Shown piece after piece: positions 35,600 through 44,807 of a stretch of DNA of 64,000 nt. Under the pieces are notes generated by a model, which was given only the letters and a program-made list of their open reading frames with translations, ran no database searches and had not been told where the DNA came from. A program made the translations under genes and the position numbers. The DNA is from Oscillatoria princeps RMCB-10 (lineage in GTDB: Bacteria; Cyanobacteriota; Cyanobacteriia; Cyanobacteriales; Oscillatoriaceae), in NCBI GenBank assembly GCA_019359235.1, contig JAHHHT010000031.1:40271-104270 (forward strand). Direction: 5' to 3'. How positions within the stretch are numbered: position 1 is the stretch's first letter; each line of letters opens with the position of its first letter.

Positions 35600-37006
35600 T
35601 TAAACAATTTTAGAAAGCAATTGATGGAGCAGGCGAAGTAAGGCGGCGCTTGCGAACGCGGCTAATCCCGACAAAATTGCCAGAAATATTACAGCTGGGA
35701 TGGTAAACCCTGTCCGTAAAGCTGGAATTAACAGGACGACCGCCAGTGAAATGCCAGCTATAAAGAGCAGATGAACTTTTTTAAGGCTGCCACGGGACTG
35801 GACAAAAATTAACCCCCCTAAAATTAGCGCCCACAAGCAGGTGCTTATCAAAGTTGTTCCCAGTATACTGCCTACCGCCAGCGCTAACAATCCGCTCTCA
35901 AACCCTGTAAAAGCAGATCCAACGAGTAACTCCAGCACTGGTGAAGACCGTAGTGACAGAAGTGGGAGCGCAGTTGGGGGTGCGGGTGGGCGCGGTGGGG
36001 GTGGCGCAGTTGGAGGCGCGGGTGGGGGTGCGGGTGGAGGGGGACTCACCGCTGTGTCGGGAACCCGGTTAAGCGCCTCCAGAACTTCTACAGCTTCCTG
36101 AAAGCGTTGGGAAGGCACCGGCTGTAGCATCCTGTCTAAAATCTTACCAAGGCGTTCGCTTATCTGGGTGTGCGCTCTCCAGTTCCAGCGGTCGTTGTAG
36201 GTATCATATAAATCCGCTGGCTGAATGCCAGTCAGCAAATACAGGCAAGTGACTGCTAAGGAGTACAAATCCGTTGAGGGGTAAACTTGCCGGCCAGCCA
36301 TCTGCTCTGACGACGCAAACCCCGGCGTCCCGAGCACCATTGAACTTTGTAAAGATACTCCAGCCGTCACCTGCTTGACCGCGCCAAAATCTAACAGGTA
36401 AAGCCGGCCATTCTGGCGATTGCGCATGATATTAGAGGGCTTGATGTCCCGGTGGATAGAACCGCTCTCGTGCACAAACTGCAGCACCTTGAGGATTTCT
36501 TGCAGAACTTCCTCAACTGAAGCTTCGGAAAATTTTCCTTTCTGCTCCATCTCCTCGAATAAATTATGTCCGTCGATATATTCCTGCACCAGGTAAAAAA
36601 ACTCCTGTGGCTGATTCGACGGCTGACCGGGAGCTGGCTGTTCAAAAAAGGCGTACAGTTCTGGTATTTGGGGATGGGTGCCGAGTCTTTCCAGAACCTC
36701 AGCTTCGCGCTCAAATGACTTTTTCACCCATTCGATCTGGGGAAGGTTGAGATTAGCAGGTGGCTGCAACTGTTTGACGGCGCACAGTCGCCTGGTTGGA
36801 GTTCGCCTGTCCCGTGCCAGAAATGCCGCTCCAAACCCTCCGCGTCCCAGTAGCTTTAACGGCAGATAGCGACCGTCTAAAATCAGCGGCATCCCGCAGG
36901 TTATGCAATATTTTTGCTGCACCGTCTTGAGAGTGGCGCTGTCGTCTAACTCTGCAAAAGAGTTAACTGGTTGCGTGCAGCTTGGACGTGTGCAGTAAAT
37001 TTGCAT
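35600..37006 (-). CDS. Ser/Thr protein kinase with N-terminal Zn ribbon and C-terminal membrane segments
   Basis: A 468-aa Hanks-type kinase. Residues 1-40 hold a four-Cys ribbon (CTRPSC ... CITC). The kinase domain follows (about 45-310): LGRGGFGAAFLARDR, AVKQLQ (catalytic Lys), SIHRDIKPSNIMRN, LLDFGAVKQV, and the activation segment MVLGTPGFASSEQM. A Pro-rich linker (about 320-355) leads to three or four C-terminal membrane segments. I start at 37006 (MQIYCTRPSC). It is a paralogue of the next gene upstream. The PstS-like gene follows 3 bp downstream, suggesting that this unit couples an external ligand to phosphorylation. Confidence 0.9.
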   Translation of the reverse strand: MQIYCTRPSCTQPVNSFAELDDSATLKTVQQKYCITCGMPLILDGRYLPLKLLGRGGFGAAFLARDRRTPTRRLCAVKQLQPPANLNLPQIEWVKKSFEREAEVLERLGTHPQIPELYAFFEQPAPGQPSNQPQEFFYLVQEYIDGHNLFEEMEQKGKFSEASVEEVLQEILKVLQFVHESGSIHRDIKPSNIMRNRQNGRLYLLDFGAVKQVTAGVSLQSSMVLGTPGFASSEQMAGRQVYPSTDLYSLAVTCLYLLTGIQPADLYDTYNDRWNWRAHTQISERLGKILDRMLQPVPSQRFQEAVEVLEALNRVPDTAVSPPPPAPPPAPPTAPPPPRPPAPPTALPLLSLRSSPVLELLVGSAFTGFESGLLALAVGSILGTTLISTCLWALILGGLIFVQSRGSLKKVHLLFIAGISLAVVLLIPALRTGFTIPAVIFLAILSGLAAFASAALLRLLHQLLSKIV

Positions 37007-37315
37007 ATAAAACTTTAGTTTTCGGTAGCGGAACACTGTTGAATTTCGGCTAATTATAGAACGCGACGGTCGCGTTCTGGGTTCGCCGGCGCAGGGGGCG
37101 CAGCCCTGCGTTCAGCCTGTGGGTAGAGGAGCGATTTCTAATCGCCCCTGCGGGTGAGTGGCATGTTCGCAAGCGCAAAAGTGGGATGGGCACACTCGGC
37201 GCAGACTCGGCGGTTCGTCGCTCCCGGCGCACCCCCGGAAAGGAATTAAGGCTGGATTGCGTTGAGTTTTCCCACTCCATCTCTAAAGTCTACCATAACA
37301 CCCCTATAAAATTCT
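37007..37315. other. Spacer between the two kinase genes
   Basis: About 310 bp with no gene. It is G/C-rich, contains a GCAGGGGGCGCAGCCCTGC palindrome near 37090-37112, and looks like dispersed repeat sequence. It could hold a separate promoter for the second kinase. Confidence 0.45.
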
Positions 37316-38770
37316 TTAAAAAATATTAGAAAGCAGTTTGTAAACCAGGCGAAAGAGGGCCGTAACGGCGATTGCGGACAGCCCTGCCAAAACAGCGGTC
37401 ACGATCGCTGCACTGATGCTAAATCCACCGCGCAACGGAGAAAACAAGACTATTGCCAGGGTAATGCCGGCAATCACCAGCAGATCCTTGCCCTCAATAA
37501 GACGGCGGTACTGGGCAAAGACCAGACCCCCCATGATGGTGAGCCAGATGAGATAGCTAATTCCAGAAGCTCCTAGCAAACTGACGGAGGCAACCCCTAG
37601 CAAAGCGCCCTCAAACCCTGTAAACGCTGCCCCACCCAATAACTCCAGTGCTGACGAGGGTCTGGAATACCTGATCGGCGGCGGCGGGGATGTGGCTGGG
37701 GGTGGCGCAGCGGGTGGTGCCGGTGGCGGCGCGGGTGCTGAAGGGGGAGCAGTTACAACTGTCGGTAGGGAAGACGGCGGCTGCGGAGGACTGACAGCAG
37801 GTGCCGGTGGCGGCTGTTTGGAGGTGAGGGCAGCCAGCACCTCCTCAGCTGACTGGAAGCGCTGGGAAGGCGTCGGGAGCAGCATGCGGTCTAAAACTTT
37901 TGCCAAGCGATCTCTCACCTGGGCGTAAGCTCTCCAGTTCCACTGATTGCTGTAGGAATCAAACAAGTCCAGTGGCGGCTTGCCGGTCAGCAGGGTAATG
38001 CAAGTCACAGCCAAAGCGTACAAGTCCGTGGAGGGGAAAACGGTACTGCCGGACATCTGCTCTGGCGGCGCAAACCCCATCGAATAAATGCCGGTGCTCC
38101 CGCCGCGAGCCCCTCCCGCTGCGCCCACGGTCACCTGCTTGACGGCTCCAAAATCTAGCAAATACAGCCGGCCATTGCGGTCGCGCATGATATTAGCCGG
38201 CTTGATGTCCCGGTGGATGGAACCGTGTTCGTGGACAAATTGCAGCACCTTGAGCATTTCTTGCAGCACCTCGAGCGCATCAGCCTCAGAGAACTGGCTC
38301 TTTTGCGCCAGTTCCTGCTCCAGGTTCTGCCCGTCGATGAATTCCTGCACCAGATAGAACAACTGATCCTGCTTGCCCGGTTGCAAGCTGGGGACTTCTA
38401 AGGGAAAGAAAGCCAGCAAATCTGGAATTTGGGGGTGCTCGTTGCCCAGTTCCTCTAAAACCACCGCCTCCCGCTCAAATAAGTTTTGGGCGATTTGCAG
38501 CTGTTGCGGGCTCAAGTCGCCGCCCGGTTGCAACAGTTTAACCGCGCACCGGCGCATGGCGGGAGTGTAGCGATCTCGGGCTAGAAACGCCGCCCCAAAT
38601 CCTCCCTGCCCCAGCAGCTTCACCGGCAGGTATCGCCCGCTCAAAATCAGCGGCATGCCACAGGCCATGCAATACTTTTGCTGCACCGTTTTCAGAGTGG
38701 CGCTGTCATCGAGATCGGTAAAAAAGTTAAGGGGGCGGGGGCAGCCCGGTCGGGTGCAAAGAATTTCCAT
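37316..38770 (-). CDS. Ser/Thr protein kinase with N-terminal Zn ribbon and C-terminal membrane segments
   Basis: A 484-aa Hanks-type kinase, paralogue of the neighbour. Zn ribbon cysteines are C5, C10, C34 and C37. The glycine loop is GQGGFG (54-59), the catalytic Lys is K78, with HRDIKPANIMRD and LLDFGAVKQV downstream. The activation loop has a Gly-rich insertion (GGARGGSTGIYSMGFAPPEQ) that the second kinase lacks. A Pro/Ala-rich linker (about 340-385) precedes three to four C-terminal membrane segments. I start at 38770 (MEILCTRPGC). The family is typical of filamentous cyanobacteria and often tied to periplasmic binding proteins. Confidence 0.9.
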   Translation of the reverse strand: MEILCTRPGCPRPLNFFTDLDDSATLKTVQQKYCMACGMPLILSGRYLPVKLLGQGGFGAAFLARDRYTPAMRRCAVKLLQPGGDLSPQQLQIAQNLFEREAVVLEELGNEHPQIPDLLAFFPLEVPSLQPGKQDQLFYLVQEFIDGQNLEQELAQKSQFSEADALEVLQEMLKVLQFVHEHGSIHRDIKPANIMRDRNGRLYLLDFGAVKQVTVGAAGGARGGSTGIYSMGFAPPEQMSGSTVFPSTDLYALAVTCITLLTGKPPLDLFDSYSNQWNWRAYAQVRDRLAKVLDRMLLPTPSQRFQSAEEVLAALTSKQPPPAPAVSPPQPPSSLPTVVTAPPSAPAPPPAPPAAPPPATSPPPPIRYSRPSSALELLGGAAFTGFEGALLGVASVSLLGASGISYLIWLTIMGGLVFAQYRRLIEGKDLLVIAGITLAIVLFSPLRGGFSISAAIVTAVLAGLSAIAVTALFRLVYKLLSNIF

Positions 38771-38951
38771 TTTCAGTCCCTGATAGGGATTAGTTATCAG
38801 CAGCCCCCGGCAACACGCATATAGTAGCACGTTTGGTATGGGGTGCGCACTTCACCCTAATGAAAACCGCTATAATCTGCTATGGGCGAGGGGCTTTAAG
38901 CGCGACAGGTTTCCTTAAGCCTATCGCTTCTAGCCTATAGCCTAACCTCAA

Positions 38952-39956
38952 TTAGGTGCCAGTCGAGTTGGGGGTGGCTGTCTCTAAAGAATCTGATTCC
39001 TTATAAAGAGGCGCTAGCAGAGACTTGTCCAGTCCCAGGGTGGCAAACTGGGGCAAAATTTCCCGGCTGAACGCCTCTGCCGCCTTCGACCGGTAGCGAT
39101 TGGGGTTGTAAATCACCCACAGCATGCGCTTCACCACAACTTCTTCGATTTGGCTGCGGTGCAGGATACCCATGTGCAACTCCTTTTCGATGGCCGAAAC
39201 CGAGACAAAGGCCGCTCCCAGACCGGCTTGCACGGCATTTTTAATCGCTTCTATCGAGTTCAGTTCCATCTCTATCTTGAGACGGCGCGTGTCAATGCCG
39301 CAGCGAGTGAGCACCTGGTCAATCACCTTGCGGATGGTCGATTGGGAGTCGAGGGTGATAAACTCCAGCTGGTAAAGGTCGTCTTTTTCTATGGGATCGA
39401 TTTTCGCGAGCGGGTGAAACACCGGCAGGATGAGGGCCAGCTCGTCTTCGGCATAAGCGACGATTTTGAGGGATTCTTGCAATTCTGGGGGAACCTCACC
39501 CCCGACTATGGCCAAATCTATCTGGCCATTGGCCACGCTCCAAGCGGTGCGGCGGGTTGAGTGAACGTGCAATTGCACCGCTACATGGGGATACCGCTGG
39601 CGGAACATCCCAATCATGCGGGGGAGGAGATAGGTGCCTGTTGTCTGAGACGCGCCCACAATCAGGGTGCCGCCTTGAAGGTTTTGCAGATCCTCGATGG
39701 CGCGACAGGTTTCCTGGCACAGAGTGAGGATTTTTTCTCCGTAGCTGAGCAGTAGGTGTCCCGCTTCTGTCAGTTGTGCCCGCCGGCCCCCCCGGTCGAA
39801 CAGTGGCACATCCAACTGCCGCTCCAGGTTTTGCACTTGCAGGCTGACGGCTGGCTGCGAGACGTAGAGGCTATCTGCGGCCCGTTTGAAACTGCCCTCA
39901 GCGGCTATGGCTTTTAGGATGCGTAACTGATCTAACGTAAAAGGAAGGTCGGACAT
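38952..39956 (-). CDS. rbcR: LysR-family regulator RbcR
   Basis: A 334-aa LysR transcription factor. The HTH is at 8-65 ([36 protein letters not shown]). The effector domain starts at about 95 ([20 protein letters not shown]). The N-terminus [18 protein letters not shown] is the sequence I know for cyanobacterial RbcR and plastid ycf30, which regulates RuBisCO genes. It sits divergent from nnrU with ndhF/ndhD beyond. Whether it controls the neighbours is not known from sequence. Confidence 0.9.
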   Translation of the reverse strand: MSDLPFTLDQLRILKAIAAEGSFKRAADSLYVSQPAVSLQVQNLERQLDVPLFDRGGRRAQLTEAGHLLLSYGEKILTLCQETCRAIEDLQNLQGGTLIVGASQTTGTYLLPRMIGMFRQRYPHVAVQLHVHSTRRTAWSVANGQIDLAIVGGEVPPELQESLKIVAYAEDELALILPVFHPLAKIDPIEKDDLYQLEFITLDSQSTIRKVIDQVLTRCGIDTRRLKIEMELNSIEAIKNAVQAGLGAAFVSVSAIEKELHMGILHRSQIEEVVVKRMLWVIYNPNRYRSKAAEAFSREILPQFATLGLDKSLLAPLYKESDSLETATPNSTGT

Positions 39957-40500
39957 ATGGCTTAACCTGAACGGAGAAAGGAGCCTTGAGACAACTAGCT
40001 GATTCTACGGGTTGGGACTGGACTCATAGGTTGCCCATAGGTTTTGGGGCCTCAACGACTACGACACTAGCACAACAGGGGATCGGTGTCCCTTCTCATC
40101 TGTAGCGCCCTCTGTTGTATTAAGATTTACCTGATTTTAAAAATATATATAGCGTTTCTCAAATTAGTGTGCTACGGAGAAACTCGGTAGGGGCGGTCTC
40201 CGTGTGCCGCACCGCCCCTACGAAAATGGGTTTATGGGCCATAGTACATCAATCTGAGAACCGCTATAAAAGCTATGGGTTATTCGGTCTTTTATGAATG
40301 CAAGGTTTTGCGCATTTAATTTGCACTATACAGTTATAACACCACGTTCCCATATTTAGCTTTTAACGTGGATATTTCGGTCATGCCTCCTTTCAAGGTA
40401 AAAGCATATTAAAAGCGTAACAGCTTGCCAGGAATTGCCCGACTTTTCCCTTGTTCATTAACCGGTGTTGACTTTTATTGTGTCCTTTGGAGTGCCTGCG
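39957..40500. other. rbcR-nnrU divergent intergenic region
   Basis: About 540 bp with no gene. It must hold both promoters and probably RbcR-type sites. No T-N11-A operator could be assigned by eye. The middle is occupied by the TATAGC-ended repeat (40148-40268). Confidence 0.55.
40148..40268. repeat. TATAGC-ended inverted-repeat element, copy 1
   Basis: Ends are TATAGCGTTTCTCA... and the inverted ...TGAGAACCGCTATA, matching in about 18 of 22 positions. Inside is the hairpin TAGGGGCGGT / ACCGCCCCTA (40188-40220). A shorter relative is at 41536-41610. It resembles a non-autonomous MITE. Confidence 0.7.
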
Positions 40501-41214
40501 ATGTCCTATGACTGGCTGACTCCCAGCCATTTCACCATGTTCGGGCTGCTGCTGGGTTTTGCTGTCGCCCACAGCGGCTTGGCGGCTCTGCGACCCTGGG
40601 GTGAGAAACTGATCGGTGCGCGGCTTTACCGCATTCTGTTTGCTCTGGTTAGCCTCCCCCTAGCGGTGGTGCTGATCGTCTACTTCTTTAACCACCGCTA
40701 CGACGGAAAGCAGCTGTGGCAGGTTCAAGGCGTGCCGGTGGCCCAACCGCTGGTGTGGGTGCTGTCGGCGATTTCTTTCCTGTTTCTCTATCCAGCCACT
40801 TTCAACCTCCTGGAAATTGCGGCGATTGAAAAGCCCCAAGTCCACCTTTACGAAACCGGCATCATCCGCGTCACCAGGCACCCCCAGATGGTGGGCCAGG
40901 TGATTTGGTGTGTGGCCCACAGCCTCTGGATTGGCACATCTTTCACCCTGCTCACCTCCATCGGTCTAGTGCTGCACCATTTGTTTGCTGTCTGGCATGG
41001 GGACCGCCGCCTCAAAGCTCGTTACGGTGAAGCGTTTGAGGCTGTGAAATCTCGCACTTCAGTGATCCCTTTTCTGGCTATCCTTCAAGGGCGTCAAACT
41101 TTTGAGTGGCGAGAGTTTTTCCGTCCGGCTTATTTGGGCGTCACCGGCTTTGTTTTGCTGCTGTGGTGGGCTCACCCCCTGTTACTGCGGGCAACAGCCA
41201 GCGTCGCCTGGTAG
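40501..41214 (+). CDS. NnrU-family membrane protein (Z-ISO-like)
   Basis: A 237-aa membrane protein with five or six hydrophobic segments. The NnrU family includes plant 15-cis-zeta-carotene isomerase (Z-ISO), a heme-b enzyme of carotenoid synthesis, and I see conserved family positions TRHPQMVGQVIWC near 136-148 and LVLHHLFAVWHGDRRLKARY near 168-188. I choose the ATG at 40501, which has GGAG 8-9 bases upstream; the TTG at 40465 does not. The role in carotenoid isomerisation is inferred from the family. Confidence 0.85.
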   Translation: MSYDWLTPSHFTMFGLLLGFAVAHSGLAALRPWGEKLIGARLYRILFALVSLPLAVVLIVYFFNHRYDGKQLWQVQGVPVAQPLVWVLSAISFLFLYPATFNLLEIAAIEKPQVHLYETGIIRVTRHPQMVGQVIWCVAHSLWIGTSFTLLTSIGLVLHHLFAVWHGDRRLKARYGEAFEAVKSRTSVIPFLAILQGRQTFEWREFFRPAYLGVTGFVLLLWWAHPLLLRATASVAW

Positions 41215-41326
41215 GTGGGTGCCGGTGTCTCCTGTTCCCTAGCGCCTGGAACGACAGGCTGGTTGCTGCAAAGCACAGCCTGTTTCTGGAACGAGTGCCG
41301 GCACCCCGTCGTGCCGGCAAACACCC

Positions 41327-41415
41327 TCAGGACTTACGCAGCGACCTTAATTGTGTGGTGGGTTACGAACCGCGCTAACCCACCCTACAGATAGAGGCGC
41401 AAGCGTAAGTCCTGA
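41327..41415. repeat. MITE-like element with 13-bp perfect inverted ends
   Basis: TCAGGACTTACGC (41327-41339) and GCGTAAGTCCTGA (41403-41415) are perfect inverted ends of an 89-bp element. The interior has GTGGGTTA ... TAACCCAC, itself a hairpin. From memory, elements with GGACTTACGCA ends are common dispersed repeats in cyanobacteria. No coding potential. Confidence 0.8.
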
Positions 41416-41498
41416 CCCTGATGGCAGCCCGACTTTGGCGGGGGGTTTATGTCGATAGAGTTGCAGATTACCAACTGTATATAGTCAGCGAGCGTTCT

Positions 41499-41531
41499 GG
41501 CCTTGTCCTAAACTGACTGTCCATTGCTATA
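41499..41531 (-). repeat. 33-bp repeat, left copy
   Basis: Its complement begins TATAGCAATGGACAG and matches the sequence at 45847-45879 at 32 of 33 positions. The two face each other around the parB-STAND-MORN block. Confidence 0.8.
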
Positions 41532-41535
41532 TCTC

Positions 41536-41610
41536 TATAGTGTTTCTCATATTAGTGAGGTTGTGAGAAAGCCTTCTGGGGCGCACTTCATTCAACTGAG
41601 AACTGCGATA
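41536..41610. repeat. TATAGC-ended inverted-repeat element, copy 2
   Basis: Left end TATAGTGTTTCTCATATTAG and right end ...CAACTGAGAACTGCGATA are inverted relatives of the element at 40148-40268. This copy is 75 bp and lacks the GGGGCGG insert. It lies immediately beside the 33-bp repeat. Confidence 0.65.
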
Positions 41611-41689
41611 GGACCGGCAAGAAAATCAAATCGGGTTAAAATTCAAGTGGTTTTGGCATCCACGGGCTGAATGTGGGCCCGCTGGTTGC

Positions 41690-42598
41690 ATGAACATCCC
41701 TGTGGTGCAGATCGCCAAACAGCCAATGAACACCAAAAAGACTCAACCCTCTAAAAGCTCTGCGGCTTCTATCCAACTTCCCCTTGAGCAAATCTCTCCC
41801 TCGAAACTCCAGCCCCGAAGCTATTTCTCTCCAGAGAGGATGGCAGAACTTACTGAGAGCGTTAAACAGCATGGTGTCATTCAACCGATTCTTGTGCGAC
41901 CGTTCGGGAAAGACCACTACGAGTTAGTGGCGGGGGAGCGCCGATATCAGGCGGCGAGAGCAGCGGGACTCACTCAAGTGCCGGCGGTGGTGCGGGATAT
42001 GAACGATGCCGAAGCACTGCGGTACGCCCTCATGGAGAACTTGCAACGGGAGGATTTGAACCCTGTTGAGGAAACCGAGGGGATTTTGAAACTGCTGGAG
42101 CTGAGCCTGCAAACTGGCCGGTCGGAGGTGATTTCACTGCTGAACCAGATGTCTAAAGCTGACAGAGGGTTGGCGGATAACGTTATCCGCCAAGAAGACA
42201 GGCAAGCCATCTTATCTGTTTTTCAAAGTCTGGGCAGGCTTTCGCCGGAGTCATTCAGAACCAACCGTTTACCCATTCTTAACCTGCCACCGGACGTTCG
42301 CGATGCTATCCGTCAGGGTCAGATTAATTACACGAAGGGCAGAGAGATTGGTAAGATTAAAGACGCTGACCTCAGAGCGGAAATTCTCAAGGAGGCGAGC
42401 GCTGAGTCTCTTTCTCTGCGCGAAATTCGAGAGCGCATTAACGAACAACAGCAAGGCACAGACAGGGATGCACTGCCAACCCGCATGGAGGCTGTGACTA
42501 AGAAAATTAAGCAGCTGAAGGTGTGGGATGATCCTGACAAGCGGGAGAAAGTAGAGGCTTTGTTAGCTGAAATGGAAATGCTGCTATCTGAGGAGTAA
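41690..42598 (+). CDS. ParB/RepB/Spo0J-family partition protein (orphan)
   Basis: A 302-aa ParB-like protein. The ParB/Srx nuclease-CTPase domain runs from about 27 to 125 and contains LQPRSYFSPERMAELTESVK, VAGERRYQAARAAGL and ENLQREDLNPVEE. A HTH-like centre follows (DRGLADNVIRQEDRQ, YTKGREIGKI), then a helical C-terminal dimerisation tail. No parA is adjacent, and the neighbour is a STAND gene on the other strand, so it is an orphan, unlike a chromosomal or plasmid parAB pair. It may bind DNA for another purpose. Start uncertain between 41690 and 41726; neither has a clear ribosome-binding site. Confidence 0.85.
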   Translation: MNIPVVQIAKQPMNTKKTQPSKSSAASIQLPLEQISPSKLQPRSYFSPERMAELTESVKQHGVIQPILVRPFGKDHYELVAGERRYQAARAAGLTQVPAVVRDMNDAEALRYALMENLQREDLNPVEETEGILKLLELSLQTGRSEVISLLNQMSKADRGLADNVIRQEDRQAILSVFQSLGRLSPESFRTNRLPILNLPPDVRDAIRQGQINYTKGREIGKIKDADLRAEILKEASAESLSLREIRERINEQQQGTDRDALPTRMEAVTKKIKQLKVWDDPDKREKVEALLAEMEMLLSEE

Positions 42599-42784
42599 CA
42601 AAAAGGGGAAGGGGTGCGGGATGCGCCGGTGGGGGTGAGTTGTCGGGTGAATGTTTGGGAAGCGGATAAGAATGCCTTTTGGGGGGTTGATGTGTTTGGC
42701 AACCTTCTTTTTGAGCCACAGCGAGTTGAAGGGTTTAGCCGGCGCTGGTTTGGGGAGATGACCGGCTCGCACATAGAAAATGGT

Positions 42785-44152
42785 CTATGTCTCTTTCAGA
42801 TAGGCTTTAAATAAAGTGAGCGCGGCGAATAGAGATAATCCCTTTTCGGTTACTTTTTCGATTAAACCCCGTTTCCTTAAAGAGTGTACTGCTTTCAAAA
42901 AGTCAGCGTCAGACAAAGCCAACTCTGCCGGTTTGCGCAAAATATCGGCGGCTTCTTGGTGAGCTAACCACAGGATTACCTTTTTTTCCGACTCCGACAA
43001 CCGCTGATAATAGGCTTGCAATCGAGGTTCTAAGTCTCCGAGAAACAAACTGGGATAGGATAAGAAGCGCTCGACGCTACCGTTAAATAAATCGAGGATG
43101 GTAGAAGCGATTATCTTTAACCAAGAGGGGTTGCCGGCGTAAAGTTGGATAAGTTCCGACCATTTATCCTCATCGGTTAACCCTTTTTTGGCCAAAATTT
43201 CCGCCGCCGGCTCTCCCAAACCGCGAAGCTGTAAGGTGCGACAGTGCCGGTTCTCTCCTTCTAAGGTGGCAATTTCTGTGGGCTTTTCCCAACTCAGCAG
43301 TAGGATGCAGCTGCTGTGAGGCGAGCGAGCGATGTCTTGCCAAAATTTGCCGTAATTTTCGCAGTCTGGGAGATAAGTGCCGGCCAATTCTCCACTGGTA
43401 AATAGTTCTTGCAGGTCGTCGAGAACAATCAGGCAGGTATGCGAGCGGATATAGTCTATGAGGGATGGCAGTTTGGTTTCTCTATTTTGGAAAAAAAACT
43501 GAATTAAGTTGGTTTCTAGGGATTGCAGCGCGAGGGTGCCGGTGCAGTTGCGCCAGACGATATATTCAAAGTTATCTTTGATTTGTTCTACAAGTTCTCT
43601 GGCGAGGGCGGTTTTGCCGATACCGGGCAATCCAAAGATGGTGACGAGGCGGATTTTTTCTTCCCGTATCCACCGTTTGAGGGTTGTTAGTTCTGCGGTG
43701 CGGTTGTCTGGTCGATCAAGGTCGGGTGCTTCGGTGAAGTCGTGGCGTTGTTCTGGTTGGTTGCCGGTGGTGGTGGGGGTGGTGGTGGTGGTGGGCGATC
43801 TGTTTTTTGCGGCTTCGTCAGAGTGCCAACTTTCTCCACAGACGTTAATATTACCCTGAGTAAAATTAGTTTGTACAAAATTCCTGGAATTATAAATATA
43901 ATGCCGTTCCACTGCAGCGCGGAGGTTTGATTTAGTCACCGGTTCTCCCAATTCCTCCGATACCAGACTCCATAAATTCCCCGCCACTCTCTTGACGTTA
44001 GCTTCAGTACAGTGATAGTCATCTGCGATTTCTCTGTATTTTTGGCTGTTCCAGACCCCCGCTAATATGGCCTGTTGCAGGTTGTTTAAGTGCGAGCCGG
44101 TTTTGGCCAACACCAATTCATCGGCCCATCTGAGGATTTCTTGGACATCCAT
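42785..44152 (-). CDS. Short NB-ARC/STAND NTPase with N-terminal HTH
   Basis: A 455-aa STAND protein. Residues 1-85 look like the HTH-type domain found at the start of cyanobacterial vWA-MoxR-associated/NB-ARC proteins (MDVQEILRWADELVL, then REIADDYHCTEANVKRVAGN). A Thr-rich linker (about 118-130) precedes the NTPase: Walker A FGLPGIGKTALA near 175, Walker B CLIVLDDLQEL near 235, and a Cys-rich turn ILLLSWEKP. Most STAND proteins add a C-terminal WD40, TPR or pentapeptide sensor; here the chain ends in a winged-helix-like region, so the sensor is missing or supplied by a partner. I start at 44152. It is divergent from the 133-aa gene. Confidence 0.85.
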   Translation of the reverse strand: MDVQEILRWADELVLAKTGSHLNNLQQAILAGVWNSQKYREIADDYHCTEANVKRVAGNLWSLVSEELGEPVTKSNLRAAVERHYIYNSRNFVQTNFTQGNINVCGESWHSDEAAKNRSPTTTTTPTTTGNQPEQRHDFTEAPDLDRPDNRTAELTTLKRWIREEKIRLVTIFGLPGIGKTALARELVEQIKDNFEYIVWRNCTGTLALQSLETNLIQFFFQNRETKLPSLIDYIRSHTCLIVLDDLQELFTSGELAGTYLPDCENYGKFWQDIARSPHSSCILLLSWEKPTEIATLEGENRHCRTLQLRGLGEPAAEILAKKGLTDEDKWSELIQLYAGNPSWLKIIASTILDLFNGSVERFLSYPSLFLGDLEPRLQAYYQRLSESEKKVILWLAHQEAADILRKPAELALSDADFLKAVHSLRKRGLIEKVTEKGLSLFAALTLFKAYLKET

Positions 44153-44375
44153 AGGCGGCACCCCTATCAATTTTTTGCCATTTTACTACCTTTTGCACCT
44201 TTTTGCAACCATTGGCGACTAAATTATACTGGTTTGGGCCAAGGGCTACTCAGAAAGGCTCGATAGAAGTCTATACAAAGTTAGACTTTTTATGACTTTA
44301 CGAATGTGGGATAATCTTTATTATGGAAGATGAAGCTAAGTCAAGTATAAGAGTGGTTCTTTAGAGGTGAATGCA

Positions 44376-44777
44376 ATGTTCAACTTCCCTGCTTTTGGTT
44401 CTGGACAACCCACTCAAATCCTAACTCTTTTTGATTCGGAAAAAGAAGGAGGTGCCATTGCTCCTGGAGAGTCAAAGGAAAAATATGTTTCTTTAACCGC
44501 AGGAGGTTATCAGATGGTAATAGCCCATCTAGGAAGATTATCTGATACTCTTAGTAAAAGCAAATATAATGATTCTGAAACATATGGGGAGCTGTGTCTA
44601 TATTTCTTTACTGAATATGGTAAGCTTGTTGCATCTAGCATGCCGCTATTTCCAATGGTTAACTTCGTTTTATATAAAAATTCCGACTTAAAACTTAAGG
44701 TTTCAAGAAATGGTGGTACAGATCGAAACAGTATTCACTTTTATGTAAATGCGTGGTACAGTCCAGAAATATTTTAG
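44376..44777 (+). CDS. Hypothetical protein beside STAND gene (133 aa)
   Basis: No family recognised. It is a small soluble, probably beta-rich protein with no Cys-based motif and no signal peptide. The ATG at 44376 is preferred, since AGAGG lies 8 nt before it; the GTG at 44367 sits inside that site. It is AT-rich, like the MORN gene 30 bp downstream on the same strand. Divergent from the STAND NTPase with about 220 bp between, so a shared promoter region is likely. Confidence 0.6.
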   Translation: MFNFPAFGSGQPTQILTLFDSEKEGGAIAPGESKEKYVSLTAGGYQMVIAHLGRLSDTLSKSKYNDSETYGELCLYFFTEYGKLVASSMPLFPMVNFVLYKNSDLKLKVSRNGGTDRNSIHFYVNAWYSPEIF

Positions 44778-44807
44778 CCTTAATTTTAAAAATTAGGAAA
44801 AATAACG

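Larger units (their letters stand above)
41215..41689. other. Repeat-packed intergenic region
   Basis: About 475 bp with no gene but at least four repeat units: a GTGCCGGCA/TGCCGGC-rich hairpin (41225-41320), the TCAGGACTTACGC element (41327-41415), the left 33-bp inverted repeat (41499-41531) and the second TATAGC-ended element (41536-41610). This is a hotspot for small repeats at the left edge of the inserted gene block. Confidence 0.6.
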
